Positions 35,743 to 45,356 of a stretch of DNA of 64,000 nucleotides are shown here, piece by piece; the stretch's first letter is position 1; every line of letters starts with the position of its first letter. The translations under genes were made by a program, and so were the position numbers. Source of the stretch: Cryptomeria japonica (taxonomy: Eukaryota > Streptophyta > Pinopsida > Cupressales > Cupressaceae); the NCBI RefSeq assembly GCF_030272615.1, contig NC_081411.1, forward strand, positions 152,633,971-152,697,970, written 5' to 3'. A model generated the notes under the pieces. The model had not been told where the DNA came from. It did no database searches and was given only the letters and a program-made list of their open reading frames with translations.

Positions 35743-36095
35743 TTTGAAATTGAATTTCGATGAGACATCCTAGACTGTCTAGTACTGATTTTATAATCAA
35801 AGATGAGAAAGGAAATTTTCTCAAGGGATGTTTGGTCAACTCCCTTATGGCACCAATAATGATTTTGAGTTTGCGACTCTTCCTGGTGACCTTAAGCTAT
35901 GCAGGGAGAAAAATATTTGATAGGTTGACATTGAAGGTGACTCCCTCAATGCGATTCGAGTAGCTATCACTGGAAAAGCTTTGAGTTGGAAATCTACAAT
36001 GTGGCTTAATGTGATCAAATTCAATTTTGAGGAAATGGATTACATAATAAAACACATTTTTCGTGAAGGGAACATAGAAGTAGACTTTAAAAAAA
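35743..36095 (+). pseudogene. LINE-type RNase H domain remnant
   Basis: Across three frames the order matches the RNase H-like domain found at the end of plant LINE polyproteins: LKLNFDE, then DFIIKDEKGNFLKGCLVN, then FATLPGDLKLCREKNI, VDIEGDSLNAIRVAITGKAL, and HIFREGNIEVD. The catalytic Asp and Glu positions can be guessed from FDE and EGDS. Frameshifts and stops throughout show it is old. An A-rich run follows at 36088-36100. Confidence 0.6.
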
Positions 36096-36130
36096 AAAAA
36101 TCAAACTATGCTATTGATCAAAACTATGAC

Positions 36131-36799
36131 TCTATCATATTAGATGTCATATCTTCCTAGAGTAGACTTACCCTCTCAGTGGGTGTGCTATCTCTAGACG
36201 CCTCCATTGTAGTAAAAAGGGTAGAAAAGGTAGGTTGGAGCAGTGAATTAGTAGGAATGCAAAACACTTGGAGATTAGATTTAATCCCTTTTGGATTTGG
36301 TTAGATCTGTAGTGATGGCCGAAGGGATAGTTTTTGTCTATAAAACACACAATGCTCAGAATGGGGAGGCATAAATGGCCGAGTCGATAACGAGTTCATT
36401 TGTGTTGAGTAATGGGGAAGTGGAATGCATCCCCAACCTGTGTGAGCCTGTTGTGGGAGCCTAAGGAGATTGAAGAAGGAATCCTTCCAAGGAAAGGTGG
36501 TAGATACATTCAACATTGAAGAGGTCATCAAGGATGAGAATATGACAAACATTGTATTGGCAATGAGGGACCGTTTGAGAAAAAATAACATGGAAACTTA
36601 TGAATACATGATGAGTGTAAATAGGAATTTGTTTCCCCTAGAGTAGATTGGACGTGCCAAAGAGGTCATTGCGACCATAAGAGTCCTAATTTACACTCTC
36701 TATTAATCTTATATAATTTTTTTTTATGCTTTAATAAAAAAAGAACTACACTCTTAAATAAAAATTTTCCTAAAAAAATAAATATTAAAACTTAATAAT
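36131..36799. other. No confident gene; short degenerate coding trace
   Basis: Mostly unassigned. A plus-strand stretch about 36491-36646 is open (begins KVVDTFNIEEVIKDENM and ends at a TAG) and has coding-like composition, but I do not recognise it. The last 100 bp are AT-rich and supply the ATAAT target site of Tat#3. Confidence 0.3.
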
Positions 36800-36804
36800 A
36801 TAAT

Positions 36805-37598
36805 TGTATATGGTGAAAATGGATAAACAATGGTATTGAAAGACTTAATGAATTCAACCACAAAAACCCTAGCCTAACAACAACAAAGATCCACCATAAC
36901 ATATGAAGATTACCTAAGACAAAGTAAATAAGATCAAATCACAAAGATTATATGATCACATGTCCAATAGGGTTTGAATCTCCATTCTTCCTATCTCCAT
37001 TGATCTTGCTTGATATATTTGCTCTCAGATTTTATATGTGCACAAGAGCTCAACAAAGAACGGAAATGTGGTTGTAAGTAGGATCGCATGTAAAAGTGCA
37101 AAGGCGTAGTGTAGTCGAGTAATCAAGTAGTTAGTCCAGTTAGGGTTTGATAATGAAGGAAGCATCTCCTTATATAGAAGACACTATAATAAATGGAGGG
37201 ATAAGATTGAGAGGTGTAAAAGATAAATGGTCGGCTATGATTAGAGGGTAGGTAAAGAAATTAATAAAATAACAAGAGGGTAGGTAGTGTATGAATTAAG
37301 AGATGAATGACATGTGTCATGGGTAGAAAAGGATAATGAATTAATTAAATAAATAAAGATTTATTTAATTAATAGAGGAAGTGGGATCAATTAAATAAAT
37401 AAAAGTATTTATTTAATTTAAGAAAAAGATAATTTAAATAAATAAATGTATTTATTTAAATCAGAAATAAGGCTAGAAGAGGATAAATGAATTAATTAAA
37501 TAAATAAAGATTTATTTAATTAATAGAAGAATTAGGCTTAGATAATTAAATAAATAAAATATTTATCTAATTAGACATGACAATTTTAGGTGTCTACA
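36805..37598 (-). repeat. 3' LTR of Tat#3
   Basis: The plus strand runs TGTATATGGTG ... GGTGTCTACA; in sense orientation it begins TGTAGACACC. Its U3 half holds about five near-palindromic AT blocks built on TTAATTAAATAAATAAA and its reverse (37340-37560), each able to form a hairpin. Confidence 0.95.
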
Positions 37599-37612
37599 TT
37601 TTGCCCCTCTTT
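37599..37612 (-). other. Polypurine tract of Tat#3
   Basis: The minus strand reads AAAGAGGGGCAAAA directly before the 3' LTR start TGTAGACA, as expected for the plus-strand primer. Confidence 0.85.
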
Positions 37613-37838
37613 GAGACAATGCAGCTTATCGCATTGTTTCAAAGAAGATAAGATGAACTGATACAAAGTTGCCCCAAGATGGGAATGATATGCCCCCTCG
37701 AGAGATTGGATGAAAATGTCTGAAAAGATCACAGACAATCTCTCGATAAGAAAGAAAGGCTAGAATGGATTGACTAGATAGAGTGACAGAGTCACGGGAT
37801 AAAGAAGACTGACTCGGGAAACAAGGGATAGGGTAGTC

Positions 37839-37936
37839 TATAAAATAGACCACGAGGGGAATACATCCTCATTGTCATCCACACATCCAAGAGATCAGAG
37901 TGTAGAGAGAGAATAGAGCAACAGCAGTCAGCAGTG
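37839..37936 (+). promoter_or_regulatory. Putative promoter and 5' UTR of the antisense PMD gene
   Basis: TATAAAATA at 37839-37847 lies 90 bp before the PMD ATG (37937) and is followed by a purine-rich leader with GAGAGAGAA. The distance suits a TATA box with a start site near 37870 and a short 5' UTR. It suggests the PMD gene has its own promoter, facing away from the 3' LTR. No expression evidence is available. Confidence 0.5.
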
Positions 37937-38084
37937 ATGGCTTTGATTCACAGATTCGATCGCGTTCGCCGATTTTAGAGGCCAGCAGATGTAGGAGAGC
38001 CGGTAAGTACCGCAAAACCTCCTTGTACTTTGTCACATTAATTGTTGTCATTAATGCATCTTAGGTAGTGCAATAAATGCGTGT

Positions 38085-38390
38085 TAGGATAATGTCAAAA
38101 ACGTGTAGGCATGTCTGCGTTGGTGCCAGGCACGTTTAGGTTGGCTAGGTGCGTCTGTGTTTGTGCTAGGCGCGTCTATGAATTCAGCAGCGTCTATGTC
38201 AAATGCGAACGCGTCTATGTTGTGCAGACACGTTTGTGAAATGTGTGTACGTCTATGTAGGACAGGCACGTCTGTGCAGAGCATAGGCATGTCTGTGTAT
38301 TTCAGGCACGTCTATGCAGAGCAAGCGCATTTGTGCAGTCTGTAAGCGTGTTTATGTCATGAAGGCATGTTTGTGTCTTCAAGGTCAAAT
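38085..38390. repeat. Degenerate GCGTCTGTG array in the PMD intron
   Basis: More than a dozen motifs of the type (C/G)ACGTCTNTG, GCGTCTATG or GCGTTTGTG at 15-30 bp spacing. It is the inverted counterpart of the array at 4045-4290 and of the CACAGACGCG arrays in the leader of the same element (45840-46020, 47255-47515). Confidence 0.8.
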
Positions 38391-38559
38391 CGACAGTTCT
38401 ATGATGAACATATGTTGTCAATTGGATAAGCTACTAAGAGGATACACTCAAGAAGGTCCTCTAGGGAAGACTAGGATATCTTATAGAACATACATTGTCA
38501 ATTATGAAACTACTCAAGAGGATACACTCAAGCAGAGGCCCTAAGATAGGATAGATCGA

Positions 38560-38885
38560 GGCACTTTGTGATGAACGGGGAGTACCAAGACATAGTACTT
38601 TGTGATGAACATGGAGTACTAATATGAGCAACACTTTGTGATGAATAGGGAGTGCAAATATGAGCAGCACTTTGTGATGAATAGGGAGTGCAAAACACGT
38701 AGTACTTTGTGATGAACATGGAGTACCACTATGATAAAAAGCAACACTTTGTGATGAACAGTGAGTGTCACTAGGATAGAAGCAACACTTTGTGATGAAT
38801 AGTAAGTGTCACTGGGATAGAGTGTCATAAGCACTTAAGATAAAAAGCAACATTTTGTGATGAACAGGGAATGCCACTTTGACTA
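38560..38885. repeat. Minisatellite, core CACTTTGTGATGAACAGGGA, eight units
   Basis: Eight copies of a roughly 26-bp core (NNACTTTGTGATGAAYANNG followed by AGTNC) occur near 38565, 38597, 38629, 38667, 38703, 38746, 38784 and 38850 at 32-66 bp spacing. All lie near the 3' end of the PMD intron. The Tat#1 intron has only three recognisable copies (about 3510, 3590 and 3820, inverted). Confidence 0.88.
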
Positions 38886-39472
38886 ACATGATTGCTTTGC
38901 TTGATTGCAGGAGTATTTGCCTATGCTAGAGTCCCGAGAGGGATTCTCGTCGATGTAGAGATTATGACCAGAGCTGACATTCGAGGACCGAGCTTCTATT
39001 GAGGGTATGGGTCTACGATACAATCTATATGTGCCTGAGTTTTGGGCAAACATGGGTTTGCTGACTGCACTTGCTGAGAGATGACACTCTGAGACTTGTA
39101 CATTTCATTTGTCGATGGGTGAGATGAAAGTCACCTTAGAGGATGTGTACAGGATTCTGAGGATACCGATCAATGGGGAGCTAATACCCTATGATTGAGA
39201 TGGAGATAGGGAGGCCCTAAGACGAGTGTTTTAGGATCCAGGACTAGAGATGAGGGCAGGACACGTGGCTTGGGATACCATGACATGGACAATGATTAGC
39301 ACTACCAACAGTGTTGGCAGGAGTTATCAATCGATTCCTCTGTCTGGATAGGGCGACACGAGGGGTTGTTGCAGAGGACATAGGGGCCAAGAGAGATGAT
39401 CTTGGGGTGGGTTCTTCCAGGGCTCAGACTTCGTCGAGGCCAACCAGCTTCGAGGGAGGGAGTTCATCATAG

Positions 39473-41243
39473 CCTTAGAGGGCTCCCTATGTATCAGTTT
39501 TGTACCATTTTGTATGATGATGTAGACACCTTCGGGTGATTTTGCCATATGTATTTTGACATCATTATATCATGACACTTATGATTTTGATATATATATG
39601 AGATGATTCTTTGCAGAAACTATATGCATGTGTACCTATGTGATGATATGTTTCATGATGTATGTTTCTATGTGATGCTTATGTTATGGATGCAAATATG
39701 TACATAATGAAATGCAATATTTTTGTTCTTTTATGTTTTATATGTTATACATATGTGAATGTGAATGTATGAAATGAAAAATGGATATGACAATGCAAAT
39801 AACTATTTACATGATGAGAATGTAAAATGTGCTAACATGTGTTGTGTGCAAGATATGGTGCAATTGTGATATCTATATGTATGTATGAAATGCTTAATAT
39901 GTAGAAATGCAGGTGCAAAACTACATGAAATGCAAATATTTTTGGCATGTCACTATACTCAGTCATGTGATAGCAGGCTACACAAACTCAAGAAGGATGA
40001 TGGAAGTCAATCAAGAAGGGGGGATGGAAGATAGAAGATATGAAAGTGAAAGAGCTTCTCGTGCGTTATCATCATTGAGCTTTATTATGGCAAAATAGGT
40101 TGTGACAATCGAGGCATATGTTCGACCCAGAAAGTCATTGTACCTATTTGCATGGAGATCAGACAGTCGCAAACAAGGAATGCCCCAGTTCATATTAGAC
40201 TCATAGTATCCTCATATCCTTGGACAAGTCATAGCATTACTAAGAGACCATCCACAGATAGCAAAAGAAAAATAGGTGACGATACCCCATCCTCGCCTTT
40301 CTAGTCAAAGACATCCTAGAGATAGAATCTCTAGTCAGAGACATCCTGGAAAAGCTAAAAGACATGTCACCAAAAGATAAAATCAAAATAACGCCAAGAC
40401 TTGACACCAACATCCACTGTAGTCCTCAAGTTTAGTGTCTCTTGTCACTTGTATAAGTCTTATTTGATTGTGGTCACAATGTTTACTTTCACAAAAAGGA
40501 TAGATAGCACTGAACCATAATGTTGTCTGAGTCTGTTAAAAAATTTGATCCATTGTTGCTGCTGTGTCTCATCTGAAACTGACTGAATCCATGAAACTGA
40601 TACTTTATTGTAGAGAAGACGAAACTTTATTGCGGATTTGCGATGCAAATGTTGCTTTATTGCGGATTGTGCACGAATAGACTGAAGAAAACTAGAAGAA
40701 ACTGTACTCCTCAAAACACGTGATGTTCTTAATTCCACACCCATCACTAGACGTAGGATTTGCCTTAGCCACAGATAGGAGCTGATTTATTATGAATGGA
40801 AAGGGATGAAAAGGAATGTTTATTATGAATGGCGAACCAATCTTAGGTAGATCAATAACAAGCCATGATGGGAGTGGATAAGTTTATTATGGATGAATAG
40901 GTTGTGAGTGTGTGCAAAGTGAAAGGATGAGAATGGAATCCTGAAGGAGGGAGAAGCAATGTCTCTACACATGGCACCGGTGACCCGGTTTTCACCATGG
41001 TACTTGCCCAAGGCACCACCAAAGTGGTTTTCACCATTGGACGAAATGTTTTTCTTTACCTTTTTTTTTTTTTTTTGATTTTAAAATTATTTTTTTTGTG
41101 TCACAAGGCGCCTGTTTGCCAGGTTTTCACCAAGTAATGATTTTTTATTTTTATGATTTTTTTTTGGTATTTTTGAATTTTTTGATTTTTTTTTTGATTT
41201 TTTTTTTTTTTTTTTTTTTTTTGAATTGGGATATGTTGAAGAG
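39473..41243. other. Tat#3 region between PMD gene and integrase end
   Basis: The first 290 bp match the Tat#1 3' flank of the PMD gene (1141-1636, inverted). The rest has no recognised gene. A plus-strand trace near 40000-40290 (SERASRALSSLSFIMAK and IEAYVRPRKSLYLFAWRSDS in one frame with stops) and a minus-strand frame 40747-40460 are unidentified. Poly-T runs occur at 41061-41076 and 41190-41222. Confidence 0.4.
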
Positions 41244-41545
41244 CTATGTGTAAAACCTGCGAAGGTGCATGTTGTTGATATGGTCCTCCAAAGGTTCGCC
41301 CTCTGTGGTTGAAAGCTGATATGCACCAGATCCATATGCTGCTGTGATGATGTAAGGACCAAGCCAGTTTGGTTTAAACTTTCCCTTTTTTTCTCTGTCT
41401 TGTTGATTTTTAGGATTTTCTTTGAGAACTAAATCACGTACCTCAAATGTGTGAGGCTTGACTTTATGATTGTAACTGCATTGTTCCTTGAATGAATGAT
41501 GTGTAGCTTGAGTGACTGTCTTTCTTGATGAAGGAACTCAGATAG
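41244..41545 (-). pseudogene. Integrase C-terminal end of Tat#3
   Basis: An open stretch ending at the TAG 41246-41244. It contains HTFEVRDLVLKENPKNQQ, then KFKPNWLGPYIITAAYG and GAYQLSTTEGEPL, ending LRRFYT. This is the GPY/F module that closes Ty3/gypsy integrases. The zinc-binding and catalytic domains that should precede it are absent. Confidence 0.8.
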
Positions 41546-41583
41546 AATTACTAGTGTGTGAACTACGTAGGCCCATACACGTG

Positions 41584-42045
41584 TTAGTTAAAGAAGTTTG
41601 GGGCATCCCTGATAACAAAGTCCTTCAAGGAAGTTCCATTAAAGGTCCATGATGTATCACCAGAAGGGAAAGGATGTGCGGAACAAGTGGATGAGGAATG
41701 AAGGCTTATGATTGTGAAAAGAAGTGAAAGTAGGATAGCATGATGGAGACTTAGGATCAACAAGTATGCTTTTTGGCTTGAAATTTTAGAACTTTTGCCC
41801 CCTGTTATTTTGATATTAGGGGAGATCAACTCTTCCTCTTTTTGCTTCATAGGATTTTTATCCTTGACTTTGATTTTTGTAGAGTCCAATAACTTTTGAT
41901 TTTGATTTGTACTAAAGGACTTTTCTTTATTTTTGACTTTTAGATTTTTCTTTTCAAATCTTGATTTTTGATCCCCAATGAGTAAGGGTTTTTGTAATTC
42001 TTGTTGATCCAAGTCTGGAAGTGGAGTGGAAATGGAATGAGTGGA
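41584..42045 (-). CDS. Lys-rich, membrane-segment extension in place of RT
   Basis: This continues the protease frame beyond a stop at about 42046 and stays open to 41584. It is not RT. From the in-frame codon at 42012 the order is a Lys/Asn-rich region (residues 1-80, about one-quarter Lys), a hydrophobic stretch at residues 82-104 (AYLLILSLHHAILLSLLFTI) able to span a membrane, then a short tail with two Cys and the block SWTFNGTSLKDF. It occupies the place of RT, RNase H and integrase core. I do not recognise it. It could be a real extra protein domain or a deletion join that happens to be open. Confidence 0.4.
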   Translation of the reverse strand, partial: STHSISTPLPDLDQQELQKPLLIGDQKSRFEKKNLKVKNKEKSFSTNQNQKLLDSTKIKVKDKNPMKQKEEELISPNIKITGGKSSKISSQKAYLLILSLHHAILLSLLFTIISLHSSSTCSAHPFPSGDTSWTFNGTSLKDFVIRDAPNFFN

Positions 42046-43278
42046 TTAAATGGTAAGGCTATACAAGTTCTCAAGAGGGCTAGCGATACACTCAATAGAT
42101 TCTTCGCAGGAACCACTCTTAGGATTATTGATATCAAGAGATGCTTGCACCACTAGAGGAGATTTGCATTCAAACTTAGTAGCCACAACACTAGGTGGTT
42201 CACACCCAATTCCTTGGCATTGCAAATTGCTTGTATGTTGTTCTTGTCGAATGAATACCTTAGGAGATAATGGGAGTTGATCAACATGAAAGATATACTC
42301 ACCACATCCCATGTCTTTAAACTTGAACTTTTCTTTGAACTCTGTTTGTTTTGATGTAGAAGCTTTTAAGGATTCCAGATCAATATATGTTGATGAAGGA
42401 ATAGCTTCTCGATTGATTGGGATTGTTATTTCTGATCGAGGTCGCATATTGTTGCAATATATGAATGGATTTGGGTCAGCTTTGATGGTCACTTCAACTC
42501 CATTGTGTTGAAACTTGATACATCGATGATATGTAGATGGTATTACATTCATCTCATGAATCCATGGACGTCCTAGCAATATGTTGTATGTGAGATCGAG
42601 GTCTAGGACTTGACAAACCACATCTTTTGTAACTAGACCAACTCTGAGAGGCAAGGTGACTGTACCTTTGGATGAACGTTCTTCATCATCATATGCTTTG
42701 ATGGTAATTTTGTTTGTAGAATTCACAACTTTTTCAGAATATCCCAATTGTTTAATAGTGCTCAATGTACAAATGTTTAGACCTGCTCTTCCATCTATCA
42801 GGACTCATTTTATTCGGTGTTTGTGTAAGAAAGCTTCAATGTGTAACGGTGCATTATGTGGTTGACTTACGGAGGTGTCATCAACTTCTGTGAATGTAAG
42901 GGAGTGTGGAATGGAAAGGTATCCCACCATGGCTTGAAACTGATCCACGTTCAGATCAGTAGGGACCAAAGTGTCTCTCAAGATTTTGTCAAGAATGGCT
43001 TTATGTGCAGGGGATATGCGTAAGAGCTCAAGGATTGAGATAAACGTGGGTGTCTTCCCCAACTATTCTACAAGGTCATACTTAGACTTAGTTGACGAGG
43101 AAGCGGTGTTTTTAGCTGGAGCACCTTGCAAAGTGAATTTACCTCGATGAGTTGTAACATTACATTCAGAGGTAGGTTCGGAAGAAGATCCAATTCCTTT
43201 CAGGACGATCTTGGGTCTTTGGGTAGAATTCTCAGGCGTTTTGTCCTTGATGATAATGGTAGAGACATAATTGTCCAT
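42046..43278 (-). pseudogene. Protease region of Tat#3
   Basis: A long, nearly open region downstream of gag. The blocks FISILELLRISPAHKAILDK and HNAPLHIEAFLHKHRIK lead, over one TGA near 42799, into the active-site region VLIDGRAGLNICTLSTIKQL. The family form is D-(G/N)-G-(S/A)-(A/G)-L-N, so here the second Gly is Arg. The flap/core motif is YNILLGRPWIHEMNVIPS. A further 150 codons follow with no recognised domain, to a stop at 42046. Protease would cut Gag from this polyprotein; the Arg substitution makes activity doubtful. Confidence 0.75.
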
Positions 43279-45356
43279 CGAAATGTGATTGACAGTTGAA
43301 TCATAGTTGTAGGATGCTCTGGTATAGTTGGTCTGGTCATCTGTGGCTTTAGCTTTTCCCTTGTCTGCTTTGGGAATGGTTCTTTAAACATTTCATGTTC
43401 TTGATTGGATGAGTGTCCCTCAATCTCGATGTCACCTCTATCAATAAGATCTTGTATGATGTTCTTCAGTCGATGGCAATTTCTTGTCTTATGACCCTTA
43501 CTCTTGTGAAATTCGCAATACTCATCATCATTCCACCAATTTGGTTTGACCTTTGGTTCATATGGAGGAAAATCTGGAACTGTGATTACTTTGTTTGCCA
43601 CTAGCTTCTTGAAAACTGACTCAAGTGGTTCTCCTAATGGAGTGTACTTCCTTCGTGATCTGGAAGTTGTTTGAGTATTCACTTGATTGTTAGAGCTTGA
43701 TCCAGAAAAAATGATTTGGGTCGCACTGTATTGGCATCAACAACACCATCATTGACTGTGTTCTTGTTTTTGTTCCAAAATCTTGGCTTATCTTTTCCTT
43801 TAAAGTCATCTTTGTTTTCCTTGAATATCTTAATGATTCCTTGTTCAATTAGGACCTTCTTTGTTGCTAAGCCTTTTTCAATGACATCCTTGAAGGTGGA
43901 CAAACAAGCTTTCCTCAGATCATAGCCAATGTCTTTGTTAACATTCCGGGTGAACATCTCTACCATTTGTTTCTGTGGATTTTCACAAGAGCATTTGTTG
44001 GCTAAATTCCTCCATCTTTGTAAAAATGATGAAAAAGACTCTCCACCCCTTTGCTTGGTATTGCACAAAGTAGTGATTGATATGTCTGTCTCTATGTTGT
44101 ATGAGAAATGTTGTATAAATGTCTCTGCTAAATCACCCCATGACTTAATTCCAGGTGGAAGTTGGGAGAACCATTCCATAGCTTGATCACCTAAGCTTTG
44201 TGGGAATAATCTCATCAAATATGTCTCTTCTGCTGCTACCTCAATGCAAGCTGTGAAAAAGTTGTCTTATGTGTGCCTTAAGATCCCCTTTTCCTCTATA
44301 CTTATCAAACTTAGGTGTCACAAAGTGTGTAGGAAATGGAGGCATTGGAATGCTTTTGTCAAATGGATAAGGGCATATGTCTCTCATTGTGTATGTTGGC
44401 TTCGGTGTATTTATGTCCTCCATTTTCTTTTGTAAGTCCCTGATTTGTTGCTCCAAATTGTTCTTCGGTGGAGACTGACTTCTTGGACCATACCCCATGC
44501 TTGAGGCACCAATTGGAGGAGGAGCTTGTTGCATATATGGATGATATTGATCATACACATCTTCATATGGAGGAGGTCTATACTGGTGCTGCGTATATGG
44601 ACCATTTAGTATAGAGTCATGTTGAGGAACGACGTATTTGCTTTGTCCATGTATACCATACTCTATAGGAATGTCATGAATTTGTTCTAGTGTGTTGCCT
44701 CCAAATTTGATGCGGGGTTTCCTTGTGTCCAAATTTTGAACATGCCTTTGAATATCCAATTGCTTTGGTGGTTGATCCTTAGCATTGGTATGCGATTGAG
44801 CATATTTTTCTGCATAAGACTTCCATAATGGTCTCCGAAGGTGAGTATCATATGTTGTGTATGGGACCTTAGGTTTTTGAAACAAAGATGAAGGTGATTC
44901 AGGCACAAGATGTGGTCCTCTATTGCCTCCACTATTAGGCCTCCTTTGATCCATGTTGGAGTGAGTTTGTTGCAAAGGTCGATTTTCCATTATTTGAGAC
45001 ATGTCAAAATCACGAGGGATCTTGGTTCCACTTTGTGCCATCACTTGTAGAAAGTATTGTCTATCTCTCCTCATTATTTCCTCAACCAATCTATTGAAAT
45101 GGGGATTCATAATGGTGTCTTCCACTTCTGCTGAATGTATGGAGAAGTTGTCCATATTGTCACTGTGTGTATAATTGTTGTTTGTAGTGTCCATGTTCTC
45201 AACATTTGGAATGTTTCTATAGGCATCCATGTTTGGTAATGTAGTATGATCAGAATTGAAAAAGATATCATTGTCATACTCATAGGAACTCATGTTTGCG
45301 GACTCTTGAGCCTCTTTAGCTTTTCTCCTAGATTTTTGGAAACGGGTTTCAACCAT
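43200..45356 (-). pseudogene. Gag of Tat#3
   Basis: Starts MVETRFQKSRRKAKEAQE at 45356. An Asn/His/Pro-rich N-terminal half runs to about 44450, then RDICPYPFDKSIPMPPFP and the gag core. One extra base near 44258-44263 shifts the frame inside the block that in Tat#2 reads HIREFFTSCIEA. The core continues LMRLFPQSLGDQAMEWFSQL. A further frame change near 43680 leads to the zinc motif YCEFHKSKGHKTRNCHRLK (C-x2-H-x4-H-x4-C), a form typical of Tat-lineage gag. With two frame corrections this would be about 700 residues, so it was likely intact recently. Confidence 0.85.

Larger units (their letters stand above)
37937..39472 (+). pseudogene. PMD gene in Tat#3, antisense to gag-pol, internally deleted
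   Basis: Exon 1 is 37937-38002 (ATG to a GT donor, 66 nt, same length as the Tat#1 copy). The intron is 38003-38910 (GTAAGT ... TTGATTGCAG). Exon 2 starts at 38911. The PMD signature is near 39060-39170: LAER, a stop, HSETCTFHLSMGEM and TLEDVYRILRIPINGEL. The C-terminal tail RDDLGVGSSRAQT ... GGSSS and stop at 39470-39472 matches the Tat#1 copy. Roughly 1.2 kb of the coding region is missing near 39350, removing most of the domain. Stops occur at codon 14 of exon 1 (TAG), twice early in exon 2 (the TGA before PELT is shared with Tat#1) and within the domain. Product activity is therefore unlikely for this copy. Confidence 0.8.
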
